From Microbacterium sp. Leaf320 (GTDB taxonomy: Bacteria; Actinomycetota; Actinomycetes; Actinomycetales; Microbacteriaceae): a stretch of DNA of 64,000 nt. The stretch spans positions 62,001-126,000 of the forward strand of contig NZ_LMOD01000003.1 in assembly GCF_001423485.1 (NCBI RefSeq), written 5' to 3'. A program made the translations under genes and the position numbers. Under the pieces are notes generated by a model that was not told the origin of the DNA, did not search any database, and was given only the letters and a program-made list of their open reading frames with translations. How positions within the stretch are numbered: the first letter of the stretch is position 1; every line of letters begins with the position of its first letter. Positions 1 through 8,318 of the stretch are shown in pieces.

Positions 1-690
1 CTGGGAGTTGAGGCCCGCCTTGTCGAGCGAGCCGAGCAGCGACACCGAGTCCTCGAACGAGAAGCCGAGGTTCTGCAGCGCGGGTGCCGCGGACTGCGCG
101 CCGGACGCGAGCTGGTTGATGCCAACGCCCGTGGCCTGCGACACCTGGAACAGGGTGTCCATCGCGGACGAGACGCCCTCGCCCTCGATCTTGAAGGCGT
201 TGAATGCGGCGGACGTCGCGTTGATGTCGACGTCTTCGCCGAGGATGCGACCGGCCTCGAGGTACTGTGCGGAGACCGTGGTCAGGGTCTCGCCGCTCAG
301 GCCGAGCCGGGTGTTCAGGTCGGCGACTGTCGACCCGATCTTGTCGAATTGCGCGGGGACGTTCGCACCGACGTTCTTCGCCACCTGGACGAGACCGTCG
401 AGCGCTTCACCCTGCGCGCCCGTGCCGACACGGATGGTGTCTGTCACGTCGTCGAAGATCGAGCCGACCTCGTAGAGACCCTTGAACGTGCCGACGACGG
501 CGGCCCCGATGGCGGCGACACCGATGGCACCTTTCGCCTTCGCCGCCCACTCGGAGCCCGCACGCTTCCCGGACTCCCCTGCCGCGTTCTCACCAGGCGC
601 GAGCGCCTTCGTGATGTTCTCGGTAGCGCCCTCCATCGTCGGCACCATGCGGAGCCAGACGGTAGCGAGCTCGACACCCTCAGAGCCCAT
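1..690 (-). CDS. Tape measure protein, N-terminal part (cut by window edge)
   Basis: This is the first 230 codons of a long phage gene that continues beyond position 1 in frame. The protein sets tail length and takes part in DNA injection in siphoviruses. The visible part has a Gly/Ala-rich hydrophobic stretch near residues 55-70 (GAIGVAAIGAAVVG) followed by a region with repeated Gly/Ala/Gln motifs such as VSQATGV and GAQSAAPAL, typical of TP901-like tape measures. It starts 16 bases after the end of the tail-assembly chaperone, the standard position for this gene. The length cannot be judged because only the start is visible. Confidence 0.88.
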   Translation of the reverse strand, partial: MGSEGVELATVWLRMVPTMEGATENITKALAPGENAAGESGKRAGSEWAAKAKGAIGVAAIGAAVVGTFKGLYEVGSIFDDVTDTIRVGTGAQGEALDGLVQVAKNVGANVPAQFDKIGSTVADLNTRLGLSGETLTTVSAQYLEAGRILGEDVDINATSAAFNAFKIEGEGVSSAMDTLFQVSQATGVGINQLASGAQSAAPALQNLGFSFEDSVSLLGSLDKAGLNSQ

Positions 691-705
691 CGTGCACCTC
701 CTGAA

Positions 706-1331
706 TCATCGGCGGCCGGCGGACTCCCACCAGGCGTCGAACTGCGAGATCGGGATCGGGTCGCGCCCGAACTTCTGCTGCTTGCGCTTCTCCCACCAAC
801 GGGCGAACCGTTTCGGGCGCGCGCCCTTGCCGCGCCGAAGGTTGAAGTTCGCCGCCTGCAGCTGGTCGACGAGCACGGCGAGCACCTGCTGATTCCACGA
901 CGGGACTTCGTGCCCGTGAACGGCGGCACCCAGCGCGTTGCCGGGGAGCTTCTGCCACCGCCGCACGAGCACGAAGAGGTCGCGCCAGTTGAGGGCTTCA
1001 GAGCCGATGTCACGCCAGCGGATCCCGGCGGCGATCAGCTCGAACTCGACAGCCTCCTGATGCTCGTCTACGAGGTCGAGGAGGCCGAGGATTCCCCCAG
1101 CGTCACGCTCGACCCGGTGCGCCAGGCCGTCGCGAACTCTTCGAGCCCCTCGCGTGTGAGGGTGTCGAACGCCGTGAGCTGCTCCTCGTCGAGGTAGTGC
1201 TCGATGAGGGTGAGGATCTGGTCGACCTGCCCCAGCTTGCGGATCTTGCGGATGACTCCGACCTCGATGTCCTCGAAGCGGGGCAGCGTGATCTCGGTCT
1301 CGTCGATCGTGTAGTGGAACTTCTCCAACAT
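706..1331 (-). CDS. Tail assembly chaperone, long form made by -1 frameshift (GT-type)
   Basis: Siphoviruses make two tail chaperones from one start: a short G product and a longer GT product made by a programmed -1 slip before the G stop. Here G starts at 1331; the second part is open in the -1 frame from about 1130 down to 706 and has no start of its own in a sensible place. The join would read TLG then GILGLLDLVDEHQE and continue to a basic, Trp-rich C-terminus (about 209 residues in all). The slip site is the run of five G followed by AA on the mRNA at 1098-1092. The gene lies between the major tail protein and the tape measure, as expected. The frameshift is inferred, not proven. Confidence 0.8.
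1068..1331 (-). CDS. Tail assembly chaperone, short form (G-type)
   Basis: This 87-residue protein is the unshifted product of the chaperone gene. It begins MLEKFHYTIDETEITLPRFED and ends with a Ser-rich tail (GESSASSTS) shortly after the proposed slip site. G-type proteins bind the tape measure and help tail tube polymerisation, and are absent from the mature virion. A ribosome binding site (AAGCAGGTTCC region) lies just upstream. It follows the major tail protein by about 80 bases in the late operon. Confidence 0.82.
   Translation of the reverse strand: MLEKFHYTIDETEITLPRFEDIEVGVIRKIRKLGQVDQILTLIEHYLDEEQLTAFDTLTREGLEEFATAWRTGSSVTLGESSASSTS
1092..1098 (-). promoter_or_regulatory. Candidate -1 ribosomal slippery site (GGGGGAA on mRNA)
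   Basis: On the mRNA the zero-frame codons are CTG GGG GAA TCC. Slipping back one base lets the GGG codon re-pair perfectly and moves the ribosome into the open -1 frame (GGA ATC CTC). The short form then ends eight codons later at TAG. The position near the end of the G gene matches the conserved G/GT layout. Confidence 0.65.
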
Positions 1332-1414
1332 GGGAACCTGCTTTCTGGGAACCGGTGGGGTGGTACGTCGCGACCGGGCGGGTTCCCGGCGCCCGGCCGC
1401 GACGGTCTGACAGA

Positions 1415-1996
1415 TCAGGCCGAGACGACGCCGTCGTCCAGGAAGATGTAGACGTTCTTGCCGGCGGCATCCGGGTACGTGGTGAGCGTGACCGGAAGGG
1501 TGATCGCGGCGGAGGCGAGCAGCGAGATCTCGCCGCGTTCGGTGACCTGGCCGTGGGGAACGAAGATCAGCGCGCGGCGGTCGCCGTCCTTGACCTTGAT
1601 GTACCAGGCCTTGATCGGGCGAGCCTCGCCGGCGATCGCGGCGCGGGTGAGCTTGCCCGTCGATGCGGTCGCGGCGGTGACCTCGACGTTGTCGTCGCCC
1701 ATGTAGTTCTTGAGCGCTTCCTCCGACAGTTCGAGGTGAGCCCAGGCGAGCGTCGCGTCGAACTCGGTGAGGATCTTCCGGATCGTCTTCAGCGACCAGT
1801 CCTTGATCGACTCGGTCGACTCCGTCGGCGTGACGGTGACGCCGTCCTCGCCGACGTAACCGGAGTCCTTCAGGCCGGTGAAGACGAAGTCGTCGATCGT
1901 CTCCGGGATGACGTCCGTCTCCGGACCGGTGAGGATCGCTCCGGTCGTCGCCTGATCGGGCGTACCGACGAACACGTTCTTGCTGTTCACTGACAT
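1415..1996 (-). CDS. Major tail protein
   Basis: This 193-residue protein probably forms the tail tube. Length, position (after the head-tail connectors, before the tail chaperones) and a beta-rich, Thr/Val-rich sequence fit actinophage major tail proteins. It begins MSVNSKNVFVGTPDQATTG and has the usual acidic stretch PETDVIPETIDDF near residue 30. There is no cysteine and no signal peptide. The start has a good ribosome binding site (AAAGGGG) and lies 64 bases after the preceding gene. Identity rests on context and general resemblance. Confidence 0.8.
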   Translation of the reverse strand: MSVNSKNVFVGTPDQATTGAILTGPETDVIPETIDDFVFTGLKDSGYVGEDGVTVTPTESTESIKDWSLKTIRKILTEFDATLAWAHLELSEEALKNYMGDDNVEVTAATASTGKLTRAAIAGEARPIKAWYIKVKDGDRRALIFVPHGQVTERGEISLLASAAITLPVTLTTYPDAAGKNVYIFLDDGVVSA

Positions 1997-2060
1997 CGCA
2001 GTTGCCCCTTTCAGGCATGGATGAGCGCCGCCCCGGTCGGGACGGTGCGCGAGTGGGAAC

Positions 2061-2498
2061 TCAGGCCGTGACCCTGCGGAGGTCGACGGAGATCAGGGCG
2101 GTGAACCGGAAGTGATCCGGCACCAGTGGGTTCGGCAGGTTCTGCGGGAGCGCGATTGTGCGAGACCGGTAGACGGTCGCCCCGCCGAGAGAGCCCGCTC
2201 GGGCGGCGGCCTCGATGATCGCGAGCATGAGCGCGCACAGGTCTCGTGCCTGCTGTTCCTTCACGGAGTATCCCTCGATCGCGAGAGTCGGCGAGTCCGT
2301 CACGATGTCGCGGCCAGACCCGCCAGAGGCGATCAGGCGTCCGAACACGTCCGGCTTGGGGTTCTGTGTGGGGATCTTCGTTCCGAGGCTCCGGGCGGCC
2401 GTCGTGACGCTGGGGAATCCGTGGAGCGGGAGCATGGTCGACAGCTCCGCGAGCGCACGCACCTCGGGGTCTGCGGGGATGAGAAGTTCCACGGTCAC
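2061..2498 (-). CDS. Tail terminator-like protein
   Basis: This 145-residue protein occupies the slot where siphoviruses encode the tail terminator that caps the growing tail tube. It begins with GTG overlapping the stop of the preceding gene by four bases, so the two are translationally coupled. The sequence has an N-terminal helix (DPEVRALAELSTML), a central Gly-rich segment (IASGGSGRDIV) and a beta-rich C-terminus (FRFTALISVDLRRVTA), compatible with the alpha/beta fold of the family. Assignment is from position and shape rather than strong sequence recognition. Confidence 0.6.
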   Translation of the reverse strand: MTVELLIPADPEVRALAELSTMLPLHGFPSVTTAARSLGTKIPTQNPKPDVFGRLIASGGSGRDIVTDSPTLAIEGYSVKEQQARDLCALMLAIIEAAARAGSLGGATVYRSRTIALPQNLPNPLVPDHFRFTALISVDLRRVTA

Positions 2499-2746
2499 CT
2501 CCCGGCATCGATGGCGCGTGTCAGCGCACGATCCTCGGCTTCCGCGCGTCTCGCCTCCGTCGTCCGCGATGTCACGAACACGACGACACGGTCGCGGTTC
2601 TTCGTCGTCGAGGCTTCGAAGCCCTCACCGGCGGCGGTCGCGATGCGTTCACCGCGCGGCGCAAGGTTGTCGGCGACTTCCTGCGAGGCGAGCAGCTTCC
2701 GAATCGCGTCGCGGTTGACCTTGATGCGCATGCCCTTGACAGCCAT
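2495..2746 (-). CDS. Small HK97 gp10-like neck/tail completion protein
   Basis: This 83-residue protein begins MAVKGMRIKVNRDAIRKLLAS and contains the pattern of an N-terminal helix followed by APRGERIATAAGEGFEAS and VVVFVTSRTTEARR, which resembles the shortened gp10-like proteins found between head-closure and tail-terminator genes of actinophages. It is adjacent to, and sits one base from, the preceding connector gene, and overlaps the following gene by four bases. It probably acts in joining head and tail. The family call is moderate; the structural location is firm. Confidence 0.6.
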   Translation of the reverse strand: MAVKGMRIKVNRDAIRKLLASQEVADNLAPRGERIATAAGEGFEASTTKNRDRVVVFVTSRTTEARRAEAEDRALTRAIDAGR

Positions 2747-3096
2747 CAGCCCTCCCAGGCGACAAGCAGCAGGATCGTGTGCGAGGTGCGCAGCGACGGT
2801 CCGGGTTGGCGGACCACGGCACCCTCGATCTTGAGCTGTTCGCCGAACACGAGGATCCGGTCATGGCGTTCGACGTCGGCGTCGAACGGTCCTCGAGCGG
2901 TCCAGCGGATCGATGCGCCGTCGCGGTTCTGCATGTCGGCGGTGGTGTTGCCGGCGTCGAGCGCCCACCCTGCCAGGTCGACGGCGGTCGCGTCTGTGAA
3001 GTCTGCCTCGGTGCCGCCGCGGCCGTTGTCGACCATGTCCGGTCGTTCGCGCACGAGCGTGTGCCGTGCGACGACGCCGCCGATCACGGCAGCCAC
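2746..3096 (-). CDS. Head closure / head-tail connector protein
   Basis: This 116-residue protein lies between the head-tail adaptor and the neck protein and probably forms part of the connector ring below the portal. It starts with GTG (MAAVIGGVVARHT) inside the last codons of the adaptor gene. The C-terminal half (RHDRILVFGEQLKIEGAVV, then TILLLVAWEG) is beta-rich, as in small head-closure proteins. No catalytic motif is visible. Function is inferred from the conserved order of the late operon. Confidence 0.6.
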   Translation of the reverse strand: MAAVIGGVVARHTLVRERPDMVDNGRGGTEADFTDATAVDLAGWALDAGNTTADMQNRDGASIRWTARGPFDADVERHDRILVFGEQLKIEGAVVRQPGPSLRTSHTILLLVAWEG

Positions 3097-3614
3097 CCGA
3101 TCTTGTAGGCGGCGAGTCGGTCGTGGTCAGCTGCCTGCAGGGCTCCGGAGCTGCGGGCGTAGGTGACAGAGACGCCGCCTGCCTGCTCGCGGGTGATGCC
3201 CGTCGGCGAGCCGAGCGCGCCGGCGGCGAGCTCGAGCGTCAGCGTCACGAGATCCGCCGGCACCGCGGCAAAGCCTGCGGTGAAAGTCACGGACCGGCGA
3301 CGACCGCAGAGGTTCGTCCACCCGGTCGTCTTGTCGAACTCGATCGAGTCCACGGCGAGCACGGTGCCGTCGATCGTCGCGGCGGTGATGGATGCGATCG
3401 CCATCGCGGGCAGCCAGACGTGCTCAGCGAACGGGCCGACGCGCTCGAACGTGAGCGCCTCGACCTTCGCGATGTGCCAGCCGCACGCGTTGCGGATCGT
3501 CTCCGTTGCGGCTTTGAGTTCCTTGTCGAGGAACGGGTGGTTGACGGGGATCGCGCCCTGCGACCGATCAGCCATTTCCTGCGCTGTCGCGAACGACTCG
3601 GTCTGAAGCACCAT
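3084..3614 (-). CDS. Head-tail adaptor (gp6-like connector)
   Basis: A 176-residue protein from the ATG at 3614, which has a G-rich ribosome binding site at proper distance; a GTG nine bases upstream (3623) is the alternative. Helical N-terminus (HPFLDKELKAATETIRNACGW), then beta strands, then a helical end (LAAYKIGWLP) are typical of the gp6/gp15-type adaptors that attach to the portal. The phrase NACGWHI is common in actinophage adaptors. It overlaps the next gene by 13 bases. Confidence 0.68.
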   Translation of the reverse strand: MVLQTESFATAQEMADRSQGAIPVNHPFLDKELKAATETIRNACGWHIAKVEALTFERVGPFAEHVWLPAMAIASITAATIDGTVLAVDSIEFDKTTGWTNLCGRRRSVTFTAGFAAVPADLVTLTLELAAGALGSPTGITREQAGGVSVTYARSSGALQAADHDRLAAYKIGWLP

Positions 3615-3629
3615 CCCCGCCACCCCCTG

Positions 3630-4022
3630 CTACTCGCTTGCGTCCGGGTCGGACGCGTCCTCGACGCTGCCCGCGGGCGGCGTCACGGCTGCCGGCTCAG
3701 CGGCCTTGTCGGCTGCGGGCTTCGCAGCCTTGTTGCGGGGCGTGCGCGCCTTGCGGGGCGCGCCCGTCTTCGCCGGCACCTTCTTGGCGGCCGGCTTCCC
3801 CTCGGGCGACGTCGACTGGTCGAACACGCCGAGGCGCTTCGCTTCGTCGTCGCTGAGCTTGACCGTGACGGTGTGCTCACCGCGACGCCCTGAGGTGATC
3901 GTGTATCGCTTGAGGCTCATGTCCCCTTGCTCCCTTGTCTCGATGCGTTCATCGACGGGGATCACCGTGGTGCTTGGTCCGCAGGACCGGTGCGGTGCAC
4001 CGCAGACCTTGCATTTCGCCAC
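3630..4022 (-). CDS. Zinc-knuckle N-terminus joined to a Lys/Ala/Pro-rich tail, virion-region hypothetical
   Basis: A 130-residue protein from GTG 4022 (ribosome binding site GAGAGGG). Residues 1-15 hold a small cysteine motif (CKVCGAPHRSC) that occurs in short genes beside many actinophage capsid genes. From about residue 35 a second part begins with MSLKRYTITSGRRGEHTV, preceded by its own ribosome binding site (AAGGGG), and ends in a Lys/Ala/Pro-rich tail (about residues 75-110) and an acidic end. Two proteins may therefore be made, starting at 4022 and 3920. It sits between capsid and adaptor genes; function is unknown. Confidence 0.6.
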   Translation of the reverse strand: MAKCKVCGAPHRSCGPSTTVIPVDERIETREQGDMSLKRYTITSGRRGEHTVTVKLSDDEAKRLGVFDQSTSPEGKPAAKKVPAKTGAPRKARTPRNKAAKPAADKAAEPAAVTPPAGSVEDASDPDASE

Positions 4023-4038
4023 GATGATCCCTCTCGAC

Positions 4039-5346
4039 TTACGCGCTCAGATCGATCTCGACGAATGCCGAGGGTCGGGTGACGCCGAACGCCTCGCGCT
4101 GCTCGCCGAGGATGGCGACGAGGTTGCGGATGAAGAAGTCCGCGTGCGAGTCGGTGGCGGTGATGGACGCCTGCTCACGGTCCCAGATGACCGCCTTGCG
4201 GTAGTCACCGGTGAGACCGGTGCCCGCGGGCATCGCCTCCGACTCGACGACCGGCAGGCCGTGCAGCGTCGGCACGGCACCCGCGACCGCTTCGTTGTTC
4301 GGGTTCTTCGCCAGGCGGGCGAGCTGGATCTTCTCCCAGTCCTCCGGGTTGAAGATGTAGCCGGATGCGACGGCGCGGCCGCCGGTGCGGACCTTCGTCT
4401 TCGCCTTGAGCGTGGTCTCGATCAGCGGGTCGAGACCTGCGACCGTTGCCGAGTACGCCTGCGCCTGGGTGCCGGAGGTGTTCAGGATGCCGGTGAAGTT
4501 CTCACCGGATCCGTTGCCGTTGAGGATCTGGTCCTCTTCCTCCTCGGCCAGGTCGGCGCGCAGCTCGTCGTCGATCAGACCACGCAGCTGCTTCGCGTCG
4601 GCGAGGCCGCGCTTCGTGGCGGGGATCCACTCGGCGATCGTCTTCACCGCCGCGGTGACCTTCTCGAAGGTCATCGAGCCCTCGGGCTTGTAGCCGCCAC
4701 CGGCGGCCGGCACAAGTGCACCAGCGGTGCCGGGTGCGGTCGGTCCGGCGGCCGTGGTGGCCTCCGGGACGACGGCCGCGCTCGACGGCTGCGTGAGCTG
4801 CCGCACGTACTCGACGGTGTCGGACTCGGTCTGGCGGATCGAGACGAGGTCGCGGATCGTGAGCGGACGGCGACCGAGGGACTCGTAGATTCCGGTCTGG
4901 TCCGTGTTCACGAACGCGCCGGCCGACGCGTCTGCGGCGCCGGTGACGAGGCTCTTCAGGCCGAAGGGCGAGGACTGCACTCGCGCCTTCTCGTTGATGT
5001 GGCCGCCACCGAACTGGCTCATCAGGCCCTTGTATTCGGTGGACTCGACGAACATCTGGCCGATGCTCTTGAGCTTGGTCGGCTGGTGGAACGCACCGGG
5101 TGCCTGCTTCTCGCCGTCGGGCGTGCGCTCGAGGCCGAGGTCGAAGCCGATCGCGTCGAGGCGTGCCTTGACGTCCGCGGACTCCTTGCCCTTCTCGAAC
5201 TTCACCTTCAGATCCTGGTAGGCCTTCAGGTGGGTGGTGACGGCCGCGAGGTCGTCGCCGACGATGTCGCCATCGCCGTACTTCAGCGAGATGTCGCGCG
5301 CAGCCTTGAGCTCCGTGCGCATCTGCTCTTCGAGAGTCGTCGACAT
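4039..5346 (-). CDS. Major capsid protein, HK97 fold
   Basis: This 435-residue protein is the main shell subunit. The first 110 residues are charged and coiled-coil-like (EEQMRTELKAARDISLKYGD), matching the scaffolding delta domain that the prohead protease removes. The core contains typical landmarks: PLTIRDLVSIRQTESDTVEYV after the N-arm, a long spine helix (EDQILNGNGSGENFTGIL) and GYIFNPEDWEKIQLAR followed by LHGLPVVESEAMPAGT in the A domain. It follows the prohead protease by 38 bases. Length and order match HK97-like actinophages. Confidence 0.93.
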   Translation of the reverse strand: MSTTLEEQMRTELKAARDISLKYGDGDIVGDDLAAVTTHLKAYQDLKVKFEKGKESADVKARLDAIGFDLGLERTPDGEKQAPGAFHQPTKLKSIGQMFVESTEYKGLMSQFGGGHINEKARVQSSPFGLKSLVTGAADASAGAFVNTDQTGIYESLGRRPLTIRDLVSIRQTESDTVEYVRQLTQPSSAAVVPEATTAAGPTAPGTAGALVPAAGGGYKPEGSMTFEKVTAAVKTIAEWIPATKRGLADAKQLRGLIDDELRADLAEEEEDQILNGNGSGENFTGILNTSGTQAQAYSATVAGLDPLIETTLKAKTKVRTGGRAVASGYIFNPEDWEKIQLARLAKNPNNEAVAGAVPTLHGLPVVESEAMPAGTGLTGDYRKAVIWDREQASITATDSHADFFIRNLVAILGEQREAFGVTRPSAFVEIDLSA

Positions 5347-5384
5347 GACGTCTCTCCTTCCTCCCCCGCAGGGGATCAGAGGGG

Positions 5385-6146
5385 TTAGAACTCGGGTTCG
5401 AGTTCGATGAGCTGACGGGCGCGGGCGGACGACATCTGCGCGGGTTCGTGGGCGGCCTTGGCCCCTGCGGGCTCCTCGGCTGCCTTGACCGGTGCAGGCG
5501 CGCTGGCCTTGCTGTCCTCGTCGGGTTCGAGAGAAGCCAGCACGCGCCCGATGGACTCGTGTGCGGTGCGCAGCTCGTTCTCGTTCTTGGCCGAGATGAC
5601 TCGGCCAGCCTTGACCTCAGCGGCGATCCGGTCGGCGTGGTGCGCCGCGGACTTCACACTGAGCAGTTCTGTTTCCTGGTTGGCTCCGATGGGCGTCGGG
5701 CCGACCTCGTAGAGCTTCAGCTTCGTGAGCTCCCAGACCGAGTCCGGGTCGCCCTCGGTCTTCACGATCGTGTACGCCTCGATGTCGTACGCGAACGAGA
5801 ACTGAGTGACGCGGCGGCCTTTCAGCAGGCGGTACACCTGCTGCGCCTTCGGGCCTTCGAGGTCGATCTGGGCTTTCACCCAGAGGCCGTCGTCGGTTTC
5901 CTTCGCCTCGAGCACGTGCCCGATGTTGTAGTCCGGGTCGTCCATGCGGTGCGACCAGTAGACCGGGATCGGGTCGCCGGAGGCTTCCCACTCGGCGAGG
6001 GTGTCAGCGAATGCGCCCTTGACGACGCGGTCGCCGTAGCTGTCCACGTTTCCGAACACGGACACGATCGCCTCGAAGACGCCGTCGTCGAGGTTGTCAT
6101 CGACGCCGACCGCTTTGACACGCACGTCGCATGCCTTGGTGAACAT
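5385..6146 (-). CDS. Prohead protease (HK97 family, serine)
   Basis: A 253-residue protein that should cleave the capsid scaffolding domain during maturation. The protease domain covers about residues 1-165: VFEAIVSVFGNVDSYGDRVVKGAF at the start, the candidate catalytic histidine in VYWSHRMDDPDYNIGH and the candidate serine in RVTQFSFAYDI, then YEVGPTPIGANQETEL. After residue 170 an Ala/Lys-rich extension runs to the end. The ATG at 6146 has a near-perfect ribosome binding site (AGGAGGAG). It lies between portal and capsid genes. Confidence 0.9.
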   Translation of the reverse strand: MFTKACDVRVKAVGVDDNLDDGVFEAIVSVFGNVDSYGDRVVKGAFADTLAEWEASGDPIPVYWSHRMDDPDYNIGHVLEAKETDDGLWVKAQIDLEGPKAQQVYRLLKGRRVTQFSFAYDIEAYTIVKTEGDPDSVWELTKLKLYEVGPTPIGANQETELLSVKSAAHHADRIAAEVKAGRVISAKNENELRTAHESIGRVLASLEPDEDSKASAPAPVKAAEEPAGAKAAHEPAQMSSARARQLIELEPEF

Positions 6147-6154
6147 GGCTCCTC

Positions 6155-8305
6155 CTACTCGAACTTGATATCGACGTCGCAGGAACACCCGGCGACCTCG
6201 TCGACGTCGAGCGCCGAGCTGTCGCCCGGCCACTTGGCGCCATTGCTGAACACGGAATCGATCGGGACCGTCTCGCCTGACATCTGGGCGTGCGAGGCGC
6301 GCGGGTTGCTGGACGTGACGATCCACGTCTTCGTCGCCCCGCGGGAACCGCGCACCTGCTTGACGGCTTCGACGCAGGCAAAGCCGGCGAGCGACGTTGC
6401 GAGGGTCTGACCCCCCTGCTGTGCGCGGGCCGACTTGGCGACCTCAAAGACCTGATCGACAGCGCCTGGCCCGTCGTCAGTGTCGAGCGCCGCGACGATC
6501 GATGATTCGGTCGCCGCGTTGATGCTCTTCGCGTTGGACGTCGACACCGTGCGCATCCACGCCACGGTCTTGTCGACGTCGTACTCGTCCGGGTCCACAC
6601 CGAGCTGCTCGAGCTGCTTGCGAGCGACGTCGACCGTGATCGACGATGACAGCGCCAGGAGAGTGTCGCCGAGCTCGCGGTTCCACCGCTCGCCGTCCCA
6701 CCACTCGGCCGCCTTCGCGCCGAGCGCGGAACGCACCGAGCGCTCCTGCCGGGCGAAGAAGTCCGAGAGCACCTGAGTCGCCTTCGCGATCTGAGGCTCT
6801 GTCGCGCGTGCCTTCGCACGCGGGACTGGGCGCACCCACCGGCTGGCCTTGAGATCGTCGACCGCTTCCTGGTCGACGTTCTCCGGTTCCTGCGGGCGCT
6901 GCACGGTGACGGGCAGTAGCCCGAGGTGCTTGATCGGATCCAGGCCGACAGCGACGAGCGCCTCGACCGGGTCGAAGCCCGAGCGAATCAGCGTGGCCGC
7001 GGCGTTCACGAGGGTCTGAATCTCATCTGCGGTGAGCGCATCGGAGGTCGTCGCCTCGAGCTCGGGCAGCGAACCGCCACCCGATCCCGCCGAAGCCTGA
7101 TCGGTGGGAGAGGCAAGGCCGCCGACAAGCACGTTCAGCGGTACGACGAGATCGTCGGCGCCTTCGATGCGCGGCATGTTGACCTTCGCGCGTGCCTCGT
7201 TCCGGGTGAGGAACGGTGCGCCGACGGACGTCTGAAGCTGCGAGACCTGCTCTTCGAACGAGCCGCGCAACTTCTCCATCATGTTGAACTCGTTGTAGAG
7301 GTCGTCGGCGTCGCCGAAGTCGGGCAGGATCTGCAGCGCGATCTCCTGCTGCACCTCCTGCAGGATCGGCCCGAGGGTGTCCTGGTAGAGCATCTTGTGC
7401 TGCTCTTCGATGTTGCCGAACGTGGCGTGATCCAAGATTCCGACCATGGGTGGCGGGATGAAGTACGCCGCGGCGGCTTCCTCGCGGGAGAGCTTGCGCG
7501 CTTCGATGTACTGCATGTCCTTCGCGGAGTGGCCGGCGGCGACGAACGTCATGCCGTCCTCGAGCACGGGCGTTCCGCCGCCCTCGGTCGCGGTCTGTCC
7601 GGCGTACTGAGAGCGCCATCCTGTCGCGAAGCGCTGCCGGGCAGGGTCTGACCAGTCGGGTGCGCCGACCGGGCGCTGGATGTACCCGCCGATTCGTGCA
7701 CCGTTGCGCATGGCCTGCTCGCGCATCTGGCCGGCCGCGTACTCCTCGGACAGCACACGCCGGAGCGACTCGATGGGCGAGAGCCCGTAGCGCTCGTCCT
7801 CGGGGTTGTAACCCCGGAAGTAGACGACGTCCTTCGCGTCCAGAGTCGTCGTTCCGCGGTTGCCCTTGATCTCGAACCGTGTCGGCGCGAGCCAGTTGTC
7901 GTCGTCCTTGATCGTCCACAGGCGCGGCGGAATCCGTACCAGCATCGACCGTCCGCCCTGGAACGTCTTCACCCACAGTGCACGGTCGTAGATGCCGCGG
8001 TCTGCGATGAGCGAGAAGATCAGGCGGTAGCCCGTTGTGTACGGGTTCGGTGCGCGCATCATCTTCGCGAACGGATGATGTGTCACACGCTCGCGGTCCG
8101 AGTCGTCCAGGCGGCGGAACGTGTGCAGCGAGAGCTGCGCGACGTTTCGGGCGAGGAAGTCGACGACCGTGCGCACCGACGGCTGCTGCCGGTAGATCGC
8201 GGAGTAGTCCTGGGACAGGTTGTCGCTGATGCGCAGCGCTGTCGGCGCCTGATAGGTCGGCTTCTGGACGGCGAGGAGCTTGCCCTCGGAGAAGGTGAAA
8301 ACCAT
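6155..8305 (-). CDS. Portal protein fused to MuF-type C-terminal domain
   Basis: A 716-residue protein starting at ATG 8305 behind a G-rich ribosome binding site. Residues 1-400 are a portal (SVRTVVDFLARNVAQLSLHTF near the start, LSREEAAAAYFIPPPMVG and the DTLGPILQEVQ helix later) that forms the DNA gate and packages with the terminase. After a Gly/Ser linker (SAGSGGG, about 435) comes a second domain ending NPRASHAQMSGETVPID and CSCDVDIKFE, which resembles MuF head-morphogenesis proteins with their His and Cys pairs. These are often separate genes; here they are one frame. Most actinophage portals are about 450-500 residues. Confidence 0.88.
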   Translation of the reverse strand: MVFTFSEGKLLAVQKPTYQAPTALRISDNLSQDYSAIYRQQPSVRTVVDFLARNVAQLSLHTFRRLDDSDRERVTHHPFAKMMRAPNPYTTGYRLIFSLIADRGIYDRALWVKTFQGGRSMLVRIPPRLWTIKDDDNWLAPTRFEIKGNRGTTTLDAKDVVYFRGYNPEDERYGLSPIESLRRVLSEEYAAGQMREQAMRNGARIGGYIQRPVGAPDWSDPARQRFATGWRSQYAGQTATEGGGTPVLEDGMTFVAAGHSAKDMQYIEARKLSREEAAAAYFIPPPMVGILDHATFGNIEEQHKMLYQDTLGPILQEVQQEIALQILPDFGDADDLYNEFNMMEKLRGSFEEQVSQLQTSVGAPFLTRNEARAKVNMPRIEGADDLVVPLNVLVGGLASPTDQASAGSGGGSLPELEATTSDALTADEIQTLVNAAATLIRSGFDPVEALVAVGLDPIKHLGLLPVTVQRPQEPENVDQEAVDDLKASRWVRPVPRAKARATEPQIAKATQVLSDFFARQERSVRSALGAKAAEWWDGERWNRELGDTLLALSSSITVDVARKQLEQLGVDPDEYDVDKTVAWMRTVSTSNAKSINAATESSIVAALDTDDGPGAVDQVFEVAKSARAQQGGQTLATSLAGFACVEAVKQVRGSRGATKTWIVTSSNPRASHAQMSGETVPIDSVFSNGAKWPGDSSALDVDEVAGCSCDVDIKFE

Positions 8306-8318
8306 CGTGGCCCCTCCC

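Noticed and set aside
3706..5388. Long plus-strand open frame over the capsid gene
   Set aside because: It is a shadow of the capsid gene, typical of GC-rich DNA: Arg/Leu/Gly-rich, no motifs, while the minus frame gives a clear HK97 capsid protein.
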